DNA of 64,000 nucleotides from Adineta vaga (Eukaryota > Rotifera). The stretch lies in contig CP075495.1 in NCBI GenBank assembly GCA_021613535.1, positions 8,680,001-8,744,000 on the forward strand, written 5' to 3'. This document shows, piece after piece, positions 49,040-62,159 of the stretch. The position numbers and the translations under genes are program-made. The notes below the pieces were generated by a model. The model saw nothing but the letters and a program-made list of their open reading frames with translations. It was not told the DNA's origin and did not search any database. Each line of letters begins with the position of its first letter. Position 1 is the first letter of the stretch.

Positions 49040-49765
49040 TTAACAGCAATTGGATTTCACCGGTTTCGTTTGTTCATTTCCATTAGGAAATACACCATGT
49101 GTATTATCCGATGCACCTATAGTTGATTCTTTAGCTTTCATTGTTAAGTCTTCAGCAATGGTTTGAAATAATTTTCCAACATTATCACTATTTTTTGCTG
49201 ACGTCTCAAGATACCACATATCATTCTTTTCGGCAAATTGTTCAGCAACATGTGTAGGTACTTCACGCTCATCAATGTCACATTTATTGCCTAGGAAAAT
49301 TTTTCAAATGATTGATGTAGATTTCGAAACAATTGTACATACCAACAAGTGTACATATAACATCGTTATTAGCATAAGCTTTTACTTCACGAACCCAATC
49401 TGGAAGACTTGAGAATGTAGCAAGATTATTTATATCAAAAACAATAATTAAGGCATTTGCTGAACGATAATATGATTGTGTTATTGAGCGAAAACGTTCT
49501 TGCCCAGCAGTATCCCATATTTGTAGCTAAAGAAAACAAAAAAAAACACTATTTTAAATACAAATTTTGACGTTATTTAATAACAAACTTTTATCTTTTC
49601 TCCGTTCACTTCAACAGTTTTAATTAGAAAATCAACGCCAATTGTTGCTGCTTGACCAGCTGGAAAGACATCTTGACAAAATCTCCGAACGAGACATGTT
49701 TTTCCTACACTCGCATTACCAATTAAAACAACTTTGAATAAATATTTATAATCATCCATTAACAT
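49040..49765 (-). CDS. RAB30: Rab30-like small GTPase
   Basis: Three exons (49765-49589, 49526-49343, 49290-49040) give 203 aa. The start MLMDDYKYLFKVVLIG parallels Rab30 MSMEDYDFLFK. The P-loop is GNASVGKT, switch I has ATIGVDF, switch II is WDTAGQERFRSITQSYYRSANAL, the base-binding motif is NKCD (usual NKxD) and the SAK motif is ETSAKNSDNV. It ends SNCC for double geranylgeranylation. Rab30 acts at the Golgi. Orthology rests on the start and the QSYYRSANAL segment. Confidence 0.92.
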
Positions 49766-50044
49766 CTTTTTTCGAAGAGGAATAAACAAAAATGAATCTA
49801 TAAAAAAAAATCAAATAGAAAATCAATCTTTTACATGTATGTATATACTTCGTTCTCCAAACTAATTTATCATTGATCAAGAAGATAGAAAAAAAACGAC
49901 AAAAGAAAATATAAGTATTTATACAAAAAAAATCAAACAAATTCTTCATAACCTGAGATAGAAAATAAAGGAAAGACGAGAAGAAACGCATATATATATA
50001 TATATATTGATTTCTGTTACTCGTATTGATTTTCTTTTGTTTAA

Positions 50045-53000
50045 TCACTGTTGAAAGACAAACGATGATTTCGAAGTAAAACGTTGTACGATACCACGCG
50101 AACGACGATTTTGAGTATCACGATCTTTACATCGATGACCACAGCCATAAGGACATTCGTCATGAGTACTGAACCAGACTCGTATATGATCATTATGACC
50201 ACCATGAAAGCAAACACCACAAAATGAAAATATACCACGACATGGAATTCGACTAAAGCAACAAATAGATCATAGTTTCAGTTGTTTAATATTACTAGAT
50301 TCATTTTTAAACTAACCAAATCGAACACATAAAATCTTTTGGTATGAGTGGAAGATTTTTGCTTGTATTTGATGTTGTCGATGAATATGATGAACTTGGA
50401 AGTCGTTTCAAGACTGGCGATTGTGCAGAAAGTATAAGTATACCATCGAAATCTGCCGACTCATACGTTAAAGGTATTTTTTCTTTTTCTACACAATGCT
50501 TCGTTACTTGTTTTGCTTTGACAAATAAACGTAATTTTTGTAATAATTCTATTGATAAATAAAGAAATCAAATCAAGACAAAACAAACTATTCAATATTT
50601 CACAATACCAATATACATTCCAATCCATCGAAAATGATCACCATTGAATAATTCCATCGCTTTATTTTCACCTAGTTTCGGATAAAGTACGAGCAAAAGA
50701 TGAACTGCTACTTGAAGTTCATTCTAAAGATAAATTAAAAAACAATAATCAACTCTTATTTTCTTAATCGAATCTTACATTTTCAACATAATACCGAATT
50801 GTTTCTCGTATAATATTATCAAAAACAAGCGGATGATTTTGCATTGTTGGACAATAACCCTCATCAATAGTAAAAAAATTATCGGAACCATCTGATAATA
50901 CAGGTGCTATCGATTCTTGCACCACACTATCAGGTCTATGAACAAAAAGAAAATGATGATCTTTAATTGAATGAAATGCATTTTCTTACCCATCAAAATC
51001 ATTTGTTGGTCCAAATTCATTCTCATACATCATTATATCGACATATTGGCGTGATAATCGATCGAACGGAAAACCATTCATATCACCTTCACCATTTATC
51101 ATTGATGGTGTATCATTTGACATTACAGGCATTCCATCATGCATTGTTTCAATATCAACCTGTAAGAAATGACGAAAATAAGTTAATCTAAACAATCAAA
51201 TTTCGTTTTGATCATATTCGTACTAATTTTTCTTGTGAGTAATTTCGAAAGAAACTATTCTGATTGGTTAATATTTACCTCATTATCATATGACATATCA
51301 TAACCATTACTATTATTTAATATATCTTCTGGCGTAATAAACATGATATCATCTGTTAAGACATCTCGTACAATATACGTATCAGCATCATCAATCATTT
51401 CTAGAAAAAACAAAATGATGTTAATAAGATATAGAATTGTTAAAAGAACAAATGTATTCCTTTACCTATTTGTGAATTTGGTGGCATAATTTGATCTTGG
51501 GATTTAACTCGTTTTCTTCCATTTAATTCATCATTAAAATCAGATTCTTGTTGTTCTATATCAAGACTATTTAATTTTCCATCCTTTTGTTGATAATGAT
51601 GATGAAAATGATGATGATGATGTCTATGACCACTTAACGAATCACTAATATGACGATTTTTTGTTGCTGATGGTGTATTTCTTGATGAACGTGCACGATA
51701 ACTTTGTAAGCCATCATAATCAGCATATATCATTTTAATAACTTCCCATGTTGCTTTTAAATCTGGTCGTTTCAATTGTTCAGCTACATAACTATTAATA
51801 TCACATATTTGCCCTAAAACTTCCGATGATTTATCACCATTTCCAAATGACCATCGTCGTGCAAATTGATGAAATAATTCGACGGAATTATCCGTAAAAG
51901 AATTCTTATAAATACCAATAATTGATTTTGCATTAATTTGTTCATTCCATTTGTCAAATGTTGACATAATTTCCTGAGAAAAATACTTTTTTAAACTTGT
52001 AAATGTTAATGGAATATGACGTTCAGAATACAATGAACGAATATAATCATTATCAATGTTTGGCATCGCACTATAGACATGACCTTTGGATGAAACATTC
52101 AAAGAAAATAATGATACAAAATTATCTGTTTTTATTGCACTAGATATATTTGTATGAACTAAACGTTCATCACGACTGACAGATACGAGATTATCAGAAT
52201 TCGGACGCCATGAAAAATCACAAATTCGATCTAAAAAGAAGGTAAATAATCAGATTAAACATTTCAAAACGAACAAAAGAATTTTTTATTCATACTCTGA
52301 TGATGGCAAAATGATGCATAGGGTAAGTAAGCACGTCGAACATCCCAAACATGAATACGTGGATCAACTGAGAGTGTCGAACATGCGATATGATAACGGC
52401 AAGCTGGTCGCCAACTAAGTTTAGCTACTGTGCCAAATGATTGAACTTTAAATAAAGGTTCTTGTCGACTATTGGAATCTTGTGCATTCCATATCTTCAA
52501 TTAAAAAATAAACAAAGTATCGATCCTGTCGACAATAATTAATCGTAAGATGATTTTACTCGAATTGTTCGATCACGACCACCAGTAGCAAGCCAATAAG
52601 GTTCATTTACATTCCATGAAAGACATAAGGTTCGATCTGCAGCTGTTAACACCATAGCAGGTGATTCAATTCGTCGCATATCCCAAAGCTATTTAATAAA
52701 AGTAATGACTCTTCTTTTTTTTATCTTTTAAATTAATGATTTAATCGACAAACCGGCACAATACATTGATCATTCAATGCTGCAGCAAACAGATTTGTAT
52801 TAGCCATATTAATATGTATATCACGAAAACCATCTTCGCTAACATGACGAAATGATGCTACAACTTTGTTGGTATTATATGTACGAAAATCAATTAACTA
52901 TAAATTGATAATAGTATTAAAACGAATTTCTAAAAAGTACATCGTTACCTTTGCATATCCATCTTGAGATGCTGTTAATAATAGTTTTGGATCTAGAAAA

Positions 53001-53600
53001 ACAAAATATGTTCAATGACTTTTTCTCTTTTGTTTTCTGTTACTTGTTGGATGAAATTGAAGACGATTAATTCTTGAATTATGAATTTTAATTTGACTAA
53101 TCATCGCTAACTGATTCGCATCCCAAATATTCAAAAGACCTGTTGTGCTACCTGATGCAAAATAATGCTCTATCAAAATACAACGAATATAAGTTACTAT
53201 CTGAAAACAAAAAATCAAGGTAGTTTTTACCATCATTTGCATTCCATCCAATATCAGTCGGTTGTAATGCAGTACGTGCTTGTCTTGGTGCATTACGAAA
53301 ATCGTAAATTTCACTAAATTGTTCCGTATCATCAACTGTTTCAATGGCCAATAATTGAAAATCTGTGTAATTATACATAGTAAATAAAGAGATTTCGTTA
53401 TTAAAAACTTAGCATACTCTGTTGTCCAGCTACAAGCAAACGATTTCCATTGTGATTTAGACAAACCACCGTGTTACTATCAGTACGTACATGATATGAA
53501 AATGTCGATGAATTATTTAAATCTAAATAGTCAAACGAAATAGATAAGTATCACAAAAAAAGAAGTAATAGAATCATTTTACTTATTGAAGTTTTTTCAT
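50045..53600 (-). CDS. WDR24: WDR24, GATOR2 complex subunit
   Basis: Exons run from an ATG at 53600 (MDEKTSI, then NLNNSSTFSYHVRTDSN) to a TGA at 50045. The N-terminal half is a WD40 propeller (SGSTTGLLNIWDANQ, VAKLSWRPACRYHIACS, DPRIHVWDVRRAYLPYASF, the last two matching WDR24 closely). The C-terminal half includes a long helical region and ends in a zinc-binding RING-like domain (FCGVCFHGGHNDHIRVW, CPYGCGHRC). In animals GATOR2 relieves GATOR1 inhibition and so activates mTORC1 at lysosomes in response to amino acids. Both the propeller and the zinc module are retained. Confidence 0.9.
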
Positions 53601-53836
53601 CCATTCATGCGTGTGAATATTATGCGTGTATATAAATAATATTTTGTCTACTAAGAAAAAAAAATCAGACTCATTTCGTCAGACAATAGAGAAATTATCA
53701 AATAAAAATTGTGCTAGTTTATTTTACGTATAAAAAATAATAATGTCATGTGGGAAAATCATATTTATCCAATCACACCGAGATTTATGTTGTTTAGTAC
53801 TTAGTAGAAAAATAACAAGAAAGAAGAATCATTAGC

Positions 53837-55005
53837 CTAGATTGATTTGAAAGAACGATGTAGAAGTGATTGAACATATTCATATGTAATGAAAAGAGTT
53901 CCGGTCGCAAAAAACGTACGAATAAGTGTTGGTAATAAACCAGCGTACAATGGTGTAACACCTATAATTATATATACATTTATCTTGCTCGTAAAGACAA
54001 ATATATTATTTTCTAACCTTCATTTCTTATTATATGAAGTGTATATTTCAATACATTCATATTTGGTTGAAAAACTTGCACACGTGATTTAATTGCATCA
54101 ATAGGAAACATAACTATCCAAAAACAAATACCAGCCATGCCACCTGAAATCCATGTTTTGACAAATCCTATTTACCAATAAAGATTGTATATCATAAACA
54201 AATATTTAGTCATTTATTACCGATATCTTTTTTCTTCTCATTTGCTTTTGTTAATAAAGATCTCGTCAATTCATATCCACCAAAAAAACAACCATAACCC
54301 GGACATTCTCTTATTAAAGTTGCAGTCAGTCCACGATATAATCCAAGTGGACCTTCCGTACGTAAAATATTTCTTGTTATATCCACCGGTGAGCTAAAAA
54401 CAAAACAATCGAATTTTTATCGAATTTTTTTTTACATTTAAGTAAATTTTAAATTACATCGTTTTACGTATTTGTATATCTTTATTATAACTCATTTCGT
54501 TCATTGTTTGTATGCGACATTTAACTAATTCTGTTGGACATAAAGCTAAAGACGCAAATGCTGCTGCTAAACTTCCAGCTGCCATATTTTCTAATGGAAT
54601 TAATTGTTCATTATGAGTCTTATTATTTAATAAACAAATCATATTTTGACATTGTCCATATGCCATAAATAAAACTCCATTTTCTTCCAAAAACAAAACA
54701 TATACAAATAAACAATTAAATGATTGTTTTCCAAACTGAATTACCTGCAGCCGTTGCAAGCAATGAAGGCACTGTGCCAGCGTACAAACCATGTATTCCA
54801 TCTCTATAGAAGATTTTCTGAGCACAATCAAGAAAATTTTTGTAACGATTTGGAAATATTTGTAATTTCGTTTTGATTGTGTCAAGTGGTTGACCGATGT
54901 AAACTGATACAGTTGCACCTAAAATAAATTGATTACATCGAATGAATTCAATAAGAATTTACCAGCTATGCCACTGAGAAAATCATATAGAGCAGCTGAG
55001 TTCAT
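53837..55005 (-). CDS. SLC25A15: mitochondrial ornithine carrier (SLC25A15-like)
   Basis: The start is MNSAALYDFLSGIAG at 55005 and the stop TAG at 53837. Three mitochondrial-carrier repeats have signatures GQPLDTIKTKLQ, CPTELVKCRIQTMNEM and FPIDAIKSRVQ. The second, with SLAAAFASLALCPTELVKCR, and the segments RECPGYGCFFGGYELTRS and AENGVLFMAYGQCQ match ORC1/SLC25A15 closely. It sits in the inner mitochondrial membrane, exchanging ornithine and citrulline for the urea cycle or arginine metabolism. It is divergent from ZDHHC with 162 bp between start codons, a likely shared promoter. Confidence 0.9.
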
Positions 55006-55167
55006 GTTTGACAAATAAATCAGATTGCGCTAGTAAACATTTGTTTAAGAAGTTATTTTCATTGGTGAAAAACCATGATCCAATAAAATTGACTTGTTTA
55101 TTCCTCCTTGAGTTATTATACATTCTTCTCCTTGAGATCACTTTTTTTTGACATTAGTTGGTTAAAA
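55006..55167. promoter_or_regulatory. divergent promoter, SLC25A15/ZDHHC
   Basis: 162 bp between the two start codons. No TATA box seen. The two genes are probably driven from a shared nucleosome-free region (inference from spacing). Confidence 0.45.
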
Positions 55168-57021
55168 ATGTTATTTCGAAAAGATCCATGTGGAATAATA
55201 TGTATTACATTGACATATACAATGCTTATACATTGTCTTTATGCTATTTTATTTGTCATTATTATCCCATTATTGACAGAAAGGTTTGATTTCGATAGAA
55301 TTGAAAGGAAAATAATATTTCTTTGAATTTTAGTTTATTTGGCACATTAAATGCTTTGATTGTCTGTACATTTGTTACTCTTTCAATTATTTCACATGCT
55401 CGTGCAGCTTATTCAGATCCCGGTTTTGTACCCTTACCAAAAAAAGGCATTGATTTTTCCGATATGAAAGCGAATGAAAATAATAAGGTAGAATTTCCTT
55501 TTGAACGAACGAGTTTTACAAAAGAAATTTTCTATGATATTTTTAGCAGAATGGTGAAGGTTGGACGGGTATGTTTGAAAAAGTATGATATTTCAATAGA
55601 CATTTATCTTGATTGTTTAGTTTGCAATCGATGTGATACATATAGACCAGCTCGTTCTCATCATTGCAGGTAAATGAATTGAGAGTATATTGCAATTTAT
55701 TTACAAAACTTTGTTTAGAATCTGTAAACGATGTGTTCGAAAGTAAGATTTTCAAACTTTTATTTGAGTTAAATTAAAACGAGACATGCAAAAGAAAGAT
55801 ATCTATGTATGAATTCAAATGAAGAATATCACTGAAATTAATCCGTTCCATACAGATACTTTTCTTTGTATCTATTGAACAGTATACATAAGATCAAATT
55901 GCAGATATATGATGCGAGAAGTCAATACCGTTTTTTTTCATCTTCCATAAGTATAACTTGAGCTACGCTATTTTACTCAATGTCCTGATTGATAACTAAT
56001 TAATATTTTGAAGATACTTACCGATTCTTTATACACTAAAGAAAAAAAAAGAGTATATTTAACTTTGTCTCGTGTAACATTTATACGCTCTATTTCGTTG
56101 AATAGTTTTTTCTGTCAGACTACTTCATTCAGCGAAAATAAAAACGAATCTATTCTCTTTCGCCGAAAGGTAGAAAATTGAAATGAAAAAAAAAACAAAA
56201 TATAACTTATCTCAGTCTATTAAATTTCGTGATTAATCTAGTCAAAACGAGATGTATTCTTCCTGTTGCTTGTATCCTTGATATTCATGGTTATTATATC
56301 CTATTCTTCTATGAAATTCTCTTTATGTTTTTTTTTCTCTTATATTCTAGACTAGATCATCATTGTCCTTGTAAGTTAAATGTTAACTATTGATCTTATT
56401 TAAAATAAACATATAATTTGTTGCTTAGGGATCAATAATTGCGTTGGTGAATTTAATCAAAAATATTTCATCCTATTTCTTTTTTATATCGGTAATAAAA
56501 TAAATCATAAAAAAGAAAAAAGATTATTTCGAAGTCATTCTTTTCACATAGGAGTGACTAGTCTGTATGTTTTGTCGTTTGTTATTTGGACTTTAATCGT
56601 TTTTCCGCATAAAACGGATACTCAAATGTATGTATGAATATATATATCTATATGTTTTTTTTCATTTCAAAGAAAAATCTCGTTCATAATAGAATTCATT
56701 CTATAATTCTTTGCATTGAATCATGTTTATTTGGCTTATTTGTCGTCGCTATTTTTATCGATCAAGTTCAATCTATAACCAGTGATCGAAGTATGATTGA
56801 TGCATTGAAATCTAGTGAAAGTTCTCGTGGATCACCACAAGCCTTACCACCAACGAAAGTTTTATTTCGAAAAGTTTTTGGTCCTGGTAAGTGAACAAAC
56901 TCAATGAAAATCTTATTTAATTCATCATTTCCTTCTAGGTTCAATGATATTTTGGTTGATACCATGCGATTTGAAAAAATCAAATCAAATCACAGATTCA
57001 CAAAATATGTATCATGTATAA
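55168..57021 (+). CDS. ZDHHC3/7-like protein palmitoyltransferase
   Basis: Ten exons: 55168-55283, 55334-55487, 55550-55568, 55621-55669, 55719-55742, 56351-56370, 56429-56491, 56552-56631, 56673-56886, 56939-57021. They sum to 822 nt, 273 aa. TM1 starts after MLFRKDPCG. The cysteine-rich domain reads TVCNRCDTYRPARSHHCRICKRC and then [21 protein letters not shown], with the catalytic DHHC. TM3-4 follow. It S-acylates cytosolic Cys residues, usually at the Golgi. The core is split over exons of 19, 49, 24 and 20 nt. The 608-bp intron before the 20-nt DHHC exon is ten times the local norm. An upstream in-frame Met at 55108 is possible. Confidence 0.9.
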
Positions 57022-57189
57022 ACTATTCGATTCCGAACCGATGTGATCTCACATGCGAACAAAACAAAACCTATTGTCTTACAAAAGAAAAATCATCGAG
57101 AATTTATTTCTCACAGTCAACAAATCAAAAAAAAGCTTCATTTGTTTTTTCTTTTTAATGATTTATGAGTTGTACAAACATTTTATTTA

Positions 57190-57239
57190 TTTTTTTTCAG
57201 TTAAAAGAAAACATTGAAAAATAATTCGTTTTTTTCTAG
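57190..57239 (+). promoter_or_regulatory. candidate trans-splice acceptors for CBL
   Basis: Two polypyrimidine-AG sites (TTTTTTTTCAG ending 57200 and TTTTTTTCTAG ending 57239) lie 80 and 41 nt before the CBL ATG. No AATAAA signal occurs between the ZDHHC stop and this point. This fits an SL-resolved downstream cistron. Confidence 0.45.
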
Positions 57240-57280
57240 ATGAAATAGTACTAATCACCTTTACGGAATTTAACATCACA

Positions 57281-59876
57281 ATGGCTCAAGCAGCAGCATC
57301 AAATCTACGTCGACGTATTCTTGGTTCACGACAAGATTCACCCTCAGTACTTCCGACTCAATCAACAATAACAACTGATCTTCCATCGACGGTCAACATG
57401 ACTCTAAATCCAATTTTACCTACGATACAACATCGTTCAATAACACGTATTGATCGACGTTCCATTGAAAAAGTCTGGAAACAAATGGATCGAATTGTGA
57501 AATATTGTCAGATGCCAAAAATGAATTTAAAAAATTCTCCACCCTATATGTTAGATATTCTTCCAGATCTTTATCAGACATTACGTGAAATCCTTAATAA
57601 TTATGATGATCGTTTACATATATTAAATGATATTGAATATTTTCGAATATTTATTGATAATCTTATTGAACAATGTACGAAAACAATCGATTGTTTTAAA
57701 CGTGCTGGTCATCATATGTATGATGAACAATCAACTCATCGAAAATATTTAACAAAATTATCATTATATTTTTCACATAATTTAGCTGAATTGAAATCTT
57801 TATTTAATCGAGGAATATATGAAGGTGAAAAATTTCGGTTAACCAAACAAGAAGCAACTGATTTTTGGAAGAGTAATTTCAATGAACGGTAGGAGAAAAA
57901 ATATCAACAAAAGATGTTATCTATTCGATCTTTCTTGCTTTTTAGTACAATTGTACCTTGGGAAGAATTTAAAGAGAAACTAAATCGTATACATCCAATT
58001 CATACAATTAATGAAACAACAGCATTACAGAATACGATCGATTTAACGAATAATAATCATGTATCAATATTTGAATTTGATGTTTTTACAAGGTAATTCG
58101 TTTGTTCAATTTTTGATTGATGGATGAACATTCACAATTGAATTTCTTTGAAATAGATTATTTCATCCATGGTCTTCATTATTAACCAATTGGAAACTAT
58201 TAGCTGTCACTCATCCAGGTTTTATGGCTTTTATGACTTATGATGAAGTGAAAGCAATTCTTACTGATTATATTGATAAACCAGGTAGTTATGTCTTTCG
58301 ATTAAGTTGTACACGACTTGGTCAATGGGCTATTGGTTATGTTACTACTCAAAATACAATTCTTCAAACAATTCCACAAACTAAACCATTAATTCAATCA
58401 TTAATCGATGGAGAACGTGAGGGATAGTATGTATATTATAGACTTCTTATTTGAGATTAATATCGAATTTTCTCTTTTTTTTATAATTTAGTTATAAGTA
58501 TCCCAATGGAAAAAATATTCATATTGATCTATCATCAGCATTAAGACCAACTGAATCTGATCGTATTCTTGTTTCTGAAGAACAATATGCTATCTATTGT
58601 GATATGGGTACTTGTTTTGAACTATGCAAAATATGTTCAGTGAATAATAAAGATTGTAAAATTCAACCATGTGGACATTTAATTTGTCAAAGTTGTTTGA
58701 TCGCTTGGCAGGTTAGTTGTTGTAGCTTTGTTATTTTAATTTATGATTTGAAATCTATTTTAGAATCAAAATAGTGCTAAACCACCTCCATTATGTCCTT
58801 TTTGTCGTGGAGAAATCAAAGGTTTTGAATCAGTCGTCATTAGTCCATTTGATAGCGCTGCAACAGCAAATAAAAAAGAATCAAGTCCAAATGGTTCGAA
58901 TGAATTTGATGATGTAAAAGTTTTTTTTCGAGAACGATTGTTTCTTTATTACTTCTTATATGTATATATTTTTTTAGCAAACATTAGATGCCAATCCTGA
59001 TGTTCAAACTTTACAATCACTTGCTACTGCCCGTCCAATATACAATGAAACTACTCAACAAGTATGAATTGATATTTCTTGATGTACTATTTACAAGAAT
59101 AGTTTTCTATTAATAGACTAATGGTACTAGTATAATATCAGATAATACATCTTCCACACCTCCACCTATTCCACCTCGACCTGTGAATATCAAAACGAAT
59201 GGAACTCGTGTATCGAATGATGTGATACCAAAAGGAACATTACAACAACGTTTTCAACAATTTTCATCACCTGTTATACCACCACCATTGCATAATAATG
59301 ATGTTTTATTATTACCACAAAGATCATTTGCTAAAACTCAACGACCACTTTCATCAGCATCATCAAGTGAAAGTTTGAACGATTCACTTGGTAAGATTTG
59401 ACAAGAAATTTATCTATAAAAATCATTTCATTTTTCAATTTTCTCATAGCACTTCTTTCAACTGTATCGACAGATCAAACACAAACACGTCCTGTGACTT
59501 TACAAAATAGTACTGATAATCACACGAGAGCAATCAATCACACAACTAGGTAAATCATTCTATGCATAAAGTCTAGTTCGAATGCAAAGAAATTGTTATC
59601 TTTTCTTCTAGTCCAATTCCTGATTCAATATCGAATAATATTGAACAATTTCGCACAATTGATGATATTCGTTCACGTCTAATCGAAGAATTTAATCAAT
59701 TAGAACAAACGCGTATCGATGCAGCATTAACTCTAACGGATGGTTTATCTTTAATCAAACAATATGAATTATCGAAATCATTTCTTACACAAGTTCAATA
59801 TGAGCAAATATCAAATCATAATAATAATACGAATCATACATTTATTAATGAATCATTTATAAATGAATTTGATTGA
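57281..59876 (+). CDS. CBL: CBL E3 ubiquitin ligase
   Basis: The start is [15 protein letters not shown]. The TKB domain comprises a four-helix bundle ([35 protein letters not shown]), an EF-hand-like part ([10 protein letters not shown]) and an atypical SH2 ([18 protein letters not shown]). Linker helix [11 protein letters not shown] carries the regulatory Tyr. The RING is [18 protein letters not shown] then CQSCLIAW and [11 protein letters not shown] proline-rich tail (PPPIPPRPV) can bind SH3 proteins. I see no convincing UBA domain, so it may be short-form CBL. CBL ubiquitinates activated receptor tyrosine kinases. It lies 260 bp after ZDHHC on the same strand, with splice acceptors at 57200 and 57239 before the ATG. 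Confidence 0.95.
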
Positions 59877-60759
59877 AAACCTGTGTTTATATTTTATTAA
59901 TTGTTATCGACAGTGAATACAATAGTTATTATGAGATAATTCTGTAATAGAAAAGAAATATCTATTCGTATGTCAAAAATAGATATTTACTTTTCTCTTT
60001 CCTTTTTTTTTCACTATAAAAAGTCTTCTTTTTCTTCTAATGTATAGATCAAAACGTAACTGTTTTCGATCCTATAGATATGTATTTAAAATCAATGTGG
60101 TTTTTTTTTCTATGTATTATGTTGAAGTATGCCTTGAATAATAAAACAAAATAAATGCGTGTCTTCTAAATCAAAAAATAATAGGAACATTTCAACAACG
60201 AGAGAAACAAATCTGTCTTGATTTACATTGATTGAAACTTACAGAAATATCTAGCATGTTTCTTATAACTTCAATTTTCAATATCATGTTAATTAGTATA
60301 CAACTATCTCTCTTGTTTCTTTCTTTTATCACATGTTACTGTTAAACCACCATTTTCTGTTCTTTTTCTTAGAAGAATAGTCAACAAATGACGTCATGAT
60401 TCTTTTTCTTTCTGTAATTTCTGAATGGCAATGCAATAACAGCTTCAGTGGAAATTGAACAGCTGTATATATGTGTTAGTTTTCACGCTATTCGCTATCC
60501 AATTTGTATCATCTCTCTTTCTTCTCTTTCACATCCAGTTTGTCTCGCTCATTAATTCGTCGGGGATTTGTGAACATAGACAAAGACGAATATTTTTCAT
60601 TGGTTTATTCAACTTTTCAAATAAACAGAGACAAAATCGTTGCAAACATAATAGAGGTTATTGTTTTTCCAATATAAATAGACGACAAATGCACAGAGAA
60701 ATATCATTCAATAGAATTTTATATCATAGATATCCTAGACTAATCTCAACAACAACAAC
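59877..60759. other. intergenic, CBL 3' flank
   Basis: Contains AATAAAAC at about 60139, a likely CBL polyadenylation signal. The 60455-60826 frame here is untyped and overlaps the R2 start, so it was not called. Confidence 0.5.
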
Positions 60760-62159
60760 ATGCGTGATATTACCGTTACAACAACTAATGGATTTGATAA
60801 TCTTGAAACGAAAGTATCAACTGTAAGTTATATTCATGTTGTAATTGAACATTTTTATTTTTCTATATGAAATATCTTATTAAGAGTTCAATTGAAGATG
60901 ATGACGATGTAAATCTATTCGAAAATTATATTGAAAAACCTATGGTTCGTTATTTTGATTCAAAAGTCATTAGAAATCATTGATAAAAATGTTTATTTTC
61001 TCTAGGGTGAACATGTTAAATCAATGGAAGAAGATGAACCACTTTTACGTGAAAATCCATCACGTTATGTTCTATTTCCAATAAAATATCATGATATATG
61101 GAAATTCTATAAACGTGCATTGGCATCTATTTGGACATGTGAAGAAGTTGATTTAGCCAATGATATGAGAGATTGGTTACGTTTAACTCCCGATGAACAA
61201 TATTTTATCAAACATGTCTTGGCTTTTTTTGCTGCAAGTGATGGTATTGTCGGTGAAAATTTAGTTGAACAATTTTCCGGTGAAGTTCAAATACCTGAAG
61301 CACGTTGTTTCTATGGATTTCAAATTGCAATTGAAAATATTCATTCAGAAATGTATAGTTTACTTATTGATACATACATCAAAGATCCACGTGAACGGTA
61401 AATTGATCGTGAAAGAATACGTTTCGATGGTTTCATATTTTGTTTCTCTAGTGATATATTATTCAATGCAATTTCAACTTTACCTTATGTAAAAAAGAAA
61501 GCTGATTGGGCTATTCGTTGGATAAATGATAAAACACCATTCGCTGAACGTTTAGTTGCATTTGCTTGTGTTGAAGGAATCTTTTTCAGTGGTTCATTTG
61601 CATCTATTTTTTGGTTACGTGAGCGTGGTGTTATGCCTGGTTTAACATTTAGTAATGAATTAATTAGTCGAGATGAGGTTAGTTTCGATGAAATTATTTA
61701 ATCGATTGAAACCAATGAAGAACATATGTCTATTTCTAGGGTTTACATACAGATTTTGCTTGTCTACTTTTTGAACATATTGTTCATAAACCAAGTGTTG
61801 AACGTATTGAAGAAATTCTTCGTGAAGCTGTAAATATTGAAATTGAATTTCTCACTGATGCATTACCATGTTCCTTAATTGGAATGAATGCATCAGCTAT
61901 GGCACAATATATTAAATTTGTTGCTGATCGTCTTCTTGTTGAACTTGGTTGTTCAAAAGTAAGTTATTATTCTTTGTTTTATTTTCGGTAAACAGTTTTC
62001 ATTTAGATTTATCATTGTGATTGTCCGTTTGATTTTATGAATAATATATCCATTACGGGTAAAACAAATTTCTTCGAAAAACGTGTTGGTGATTATCAAC
62101 GAGCTGGTGTTATGGCTGCAATAACTGAACATAAGTTAACACTTGATGCTGATTTTTAA
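60760..62159 (+). CDS. RRM2: ribonucleotide reductase small subunit R2
   Basis: Six exons (60760-60822, 60885-60944, 61006-61397, 61452-61677, 61740-61958, 62007-62159) give 370 aa. [19 protein letters not shown] leads into the ferritin-like core. Di-iron ligands are visible: Asp in EEVDLANDM, Glu/His in [13 protein letters not shown] (which also holds the radical Tyr), Glu in CVEGIFFSG and Glu/His in LLFEHIVHK. The C-terminus is LTLDADF, the R1-binding tail. R2 supplies the tyrosyl radical for dNTP synthesis. The extra N-terminal exons are short and I see no KEN box. Whether it is the S-phase or p53R2-type subunit cannot be told. Confidence 0.95.

Noticed and set aside
60455-60826. 123-aa plus ORF before ribonucleotide reductase
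   Set aside because: Overlaps the R2 first exon in another frame; translation looks like non-coding AT/CT-rich DNA.
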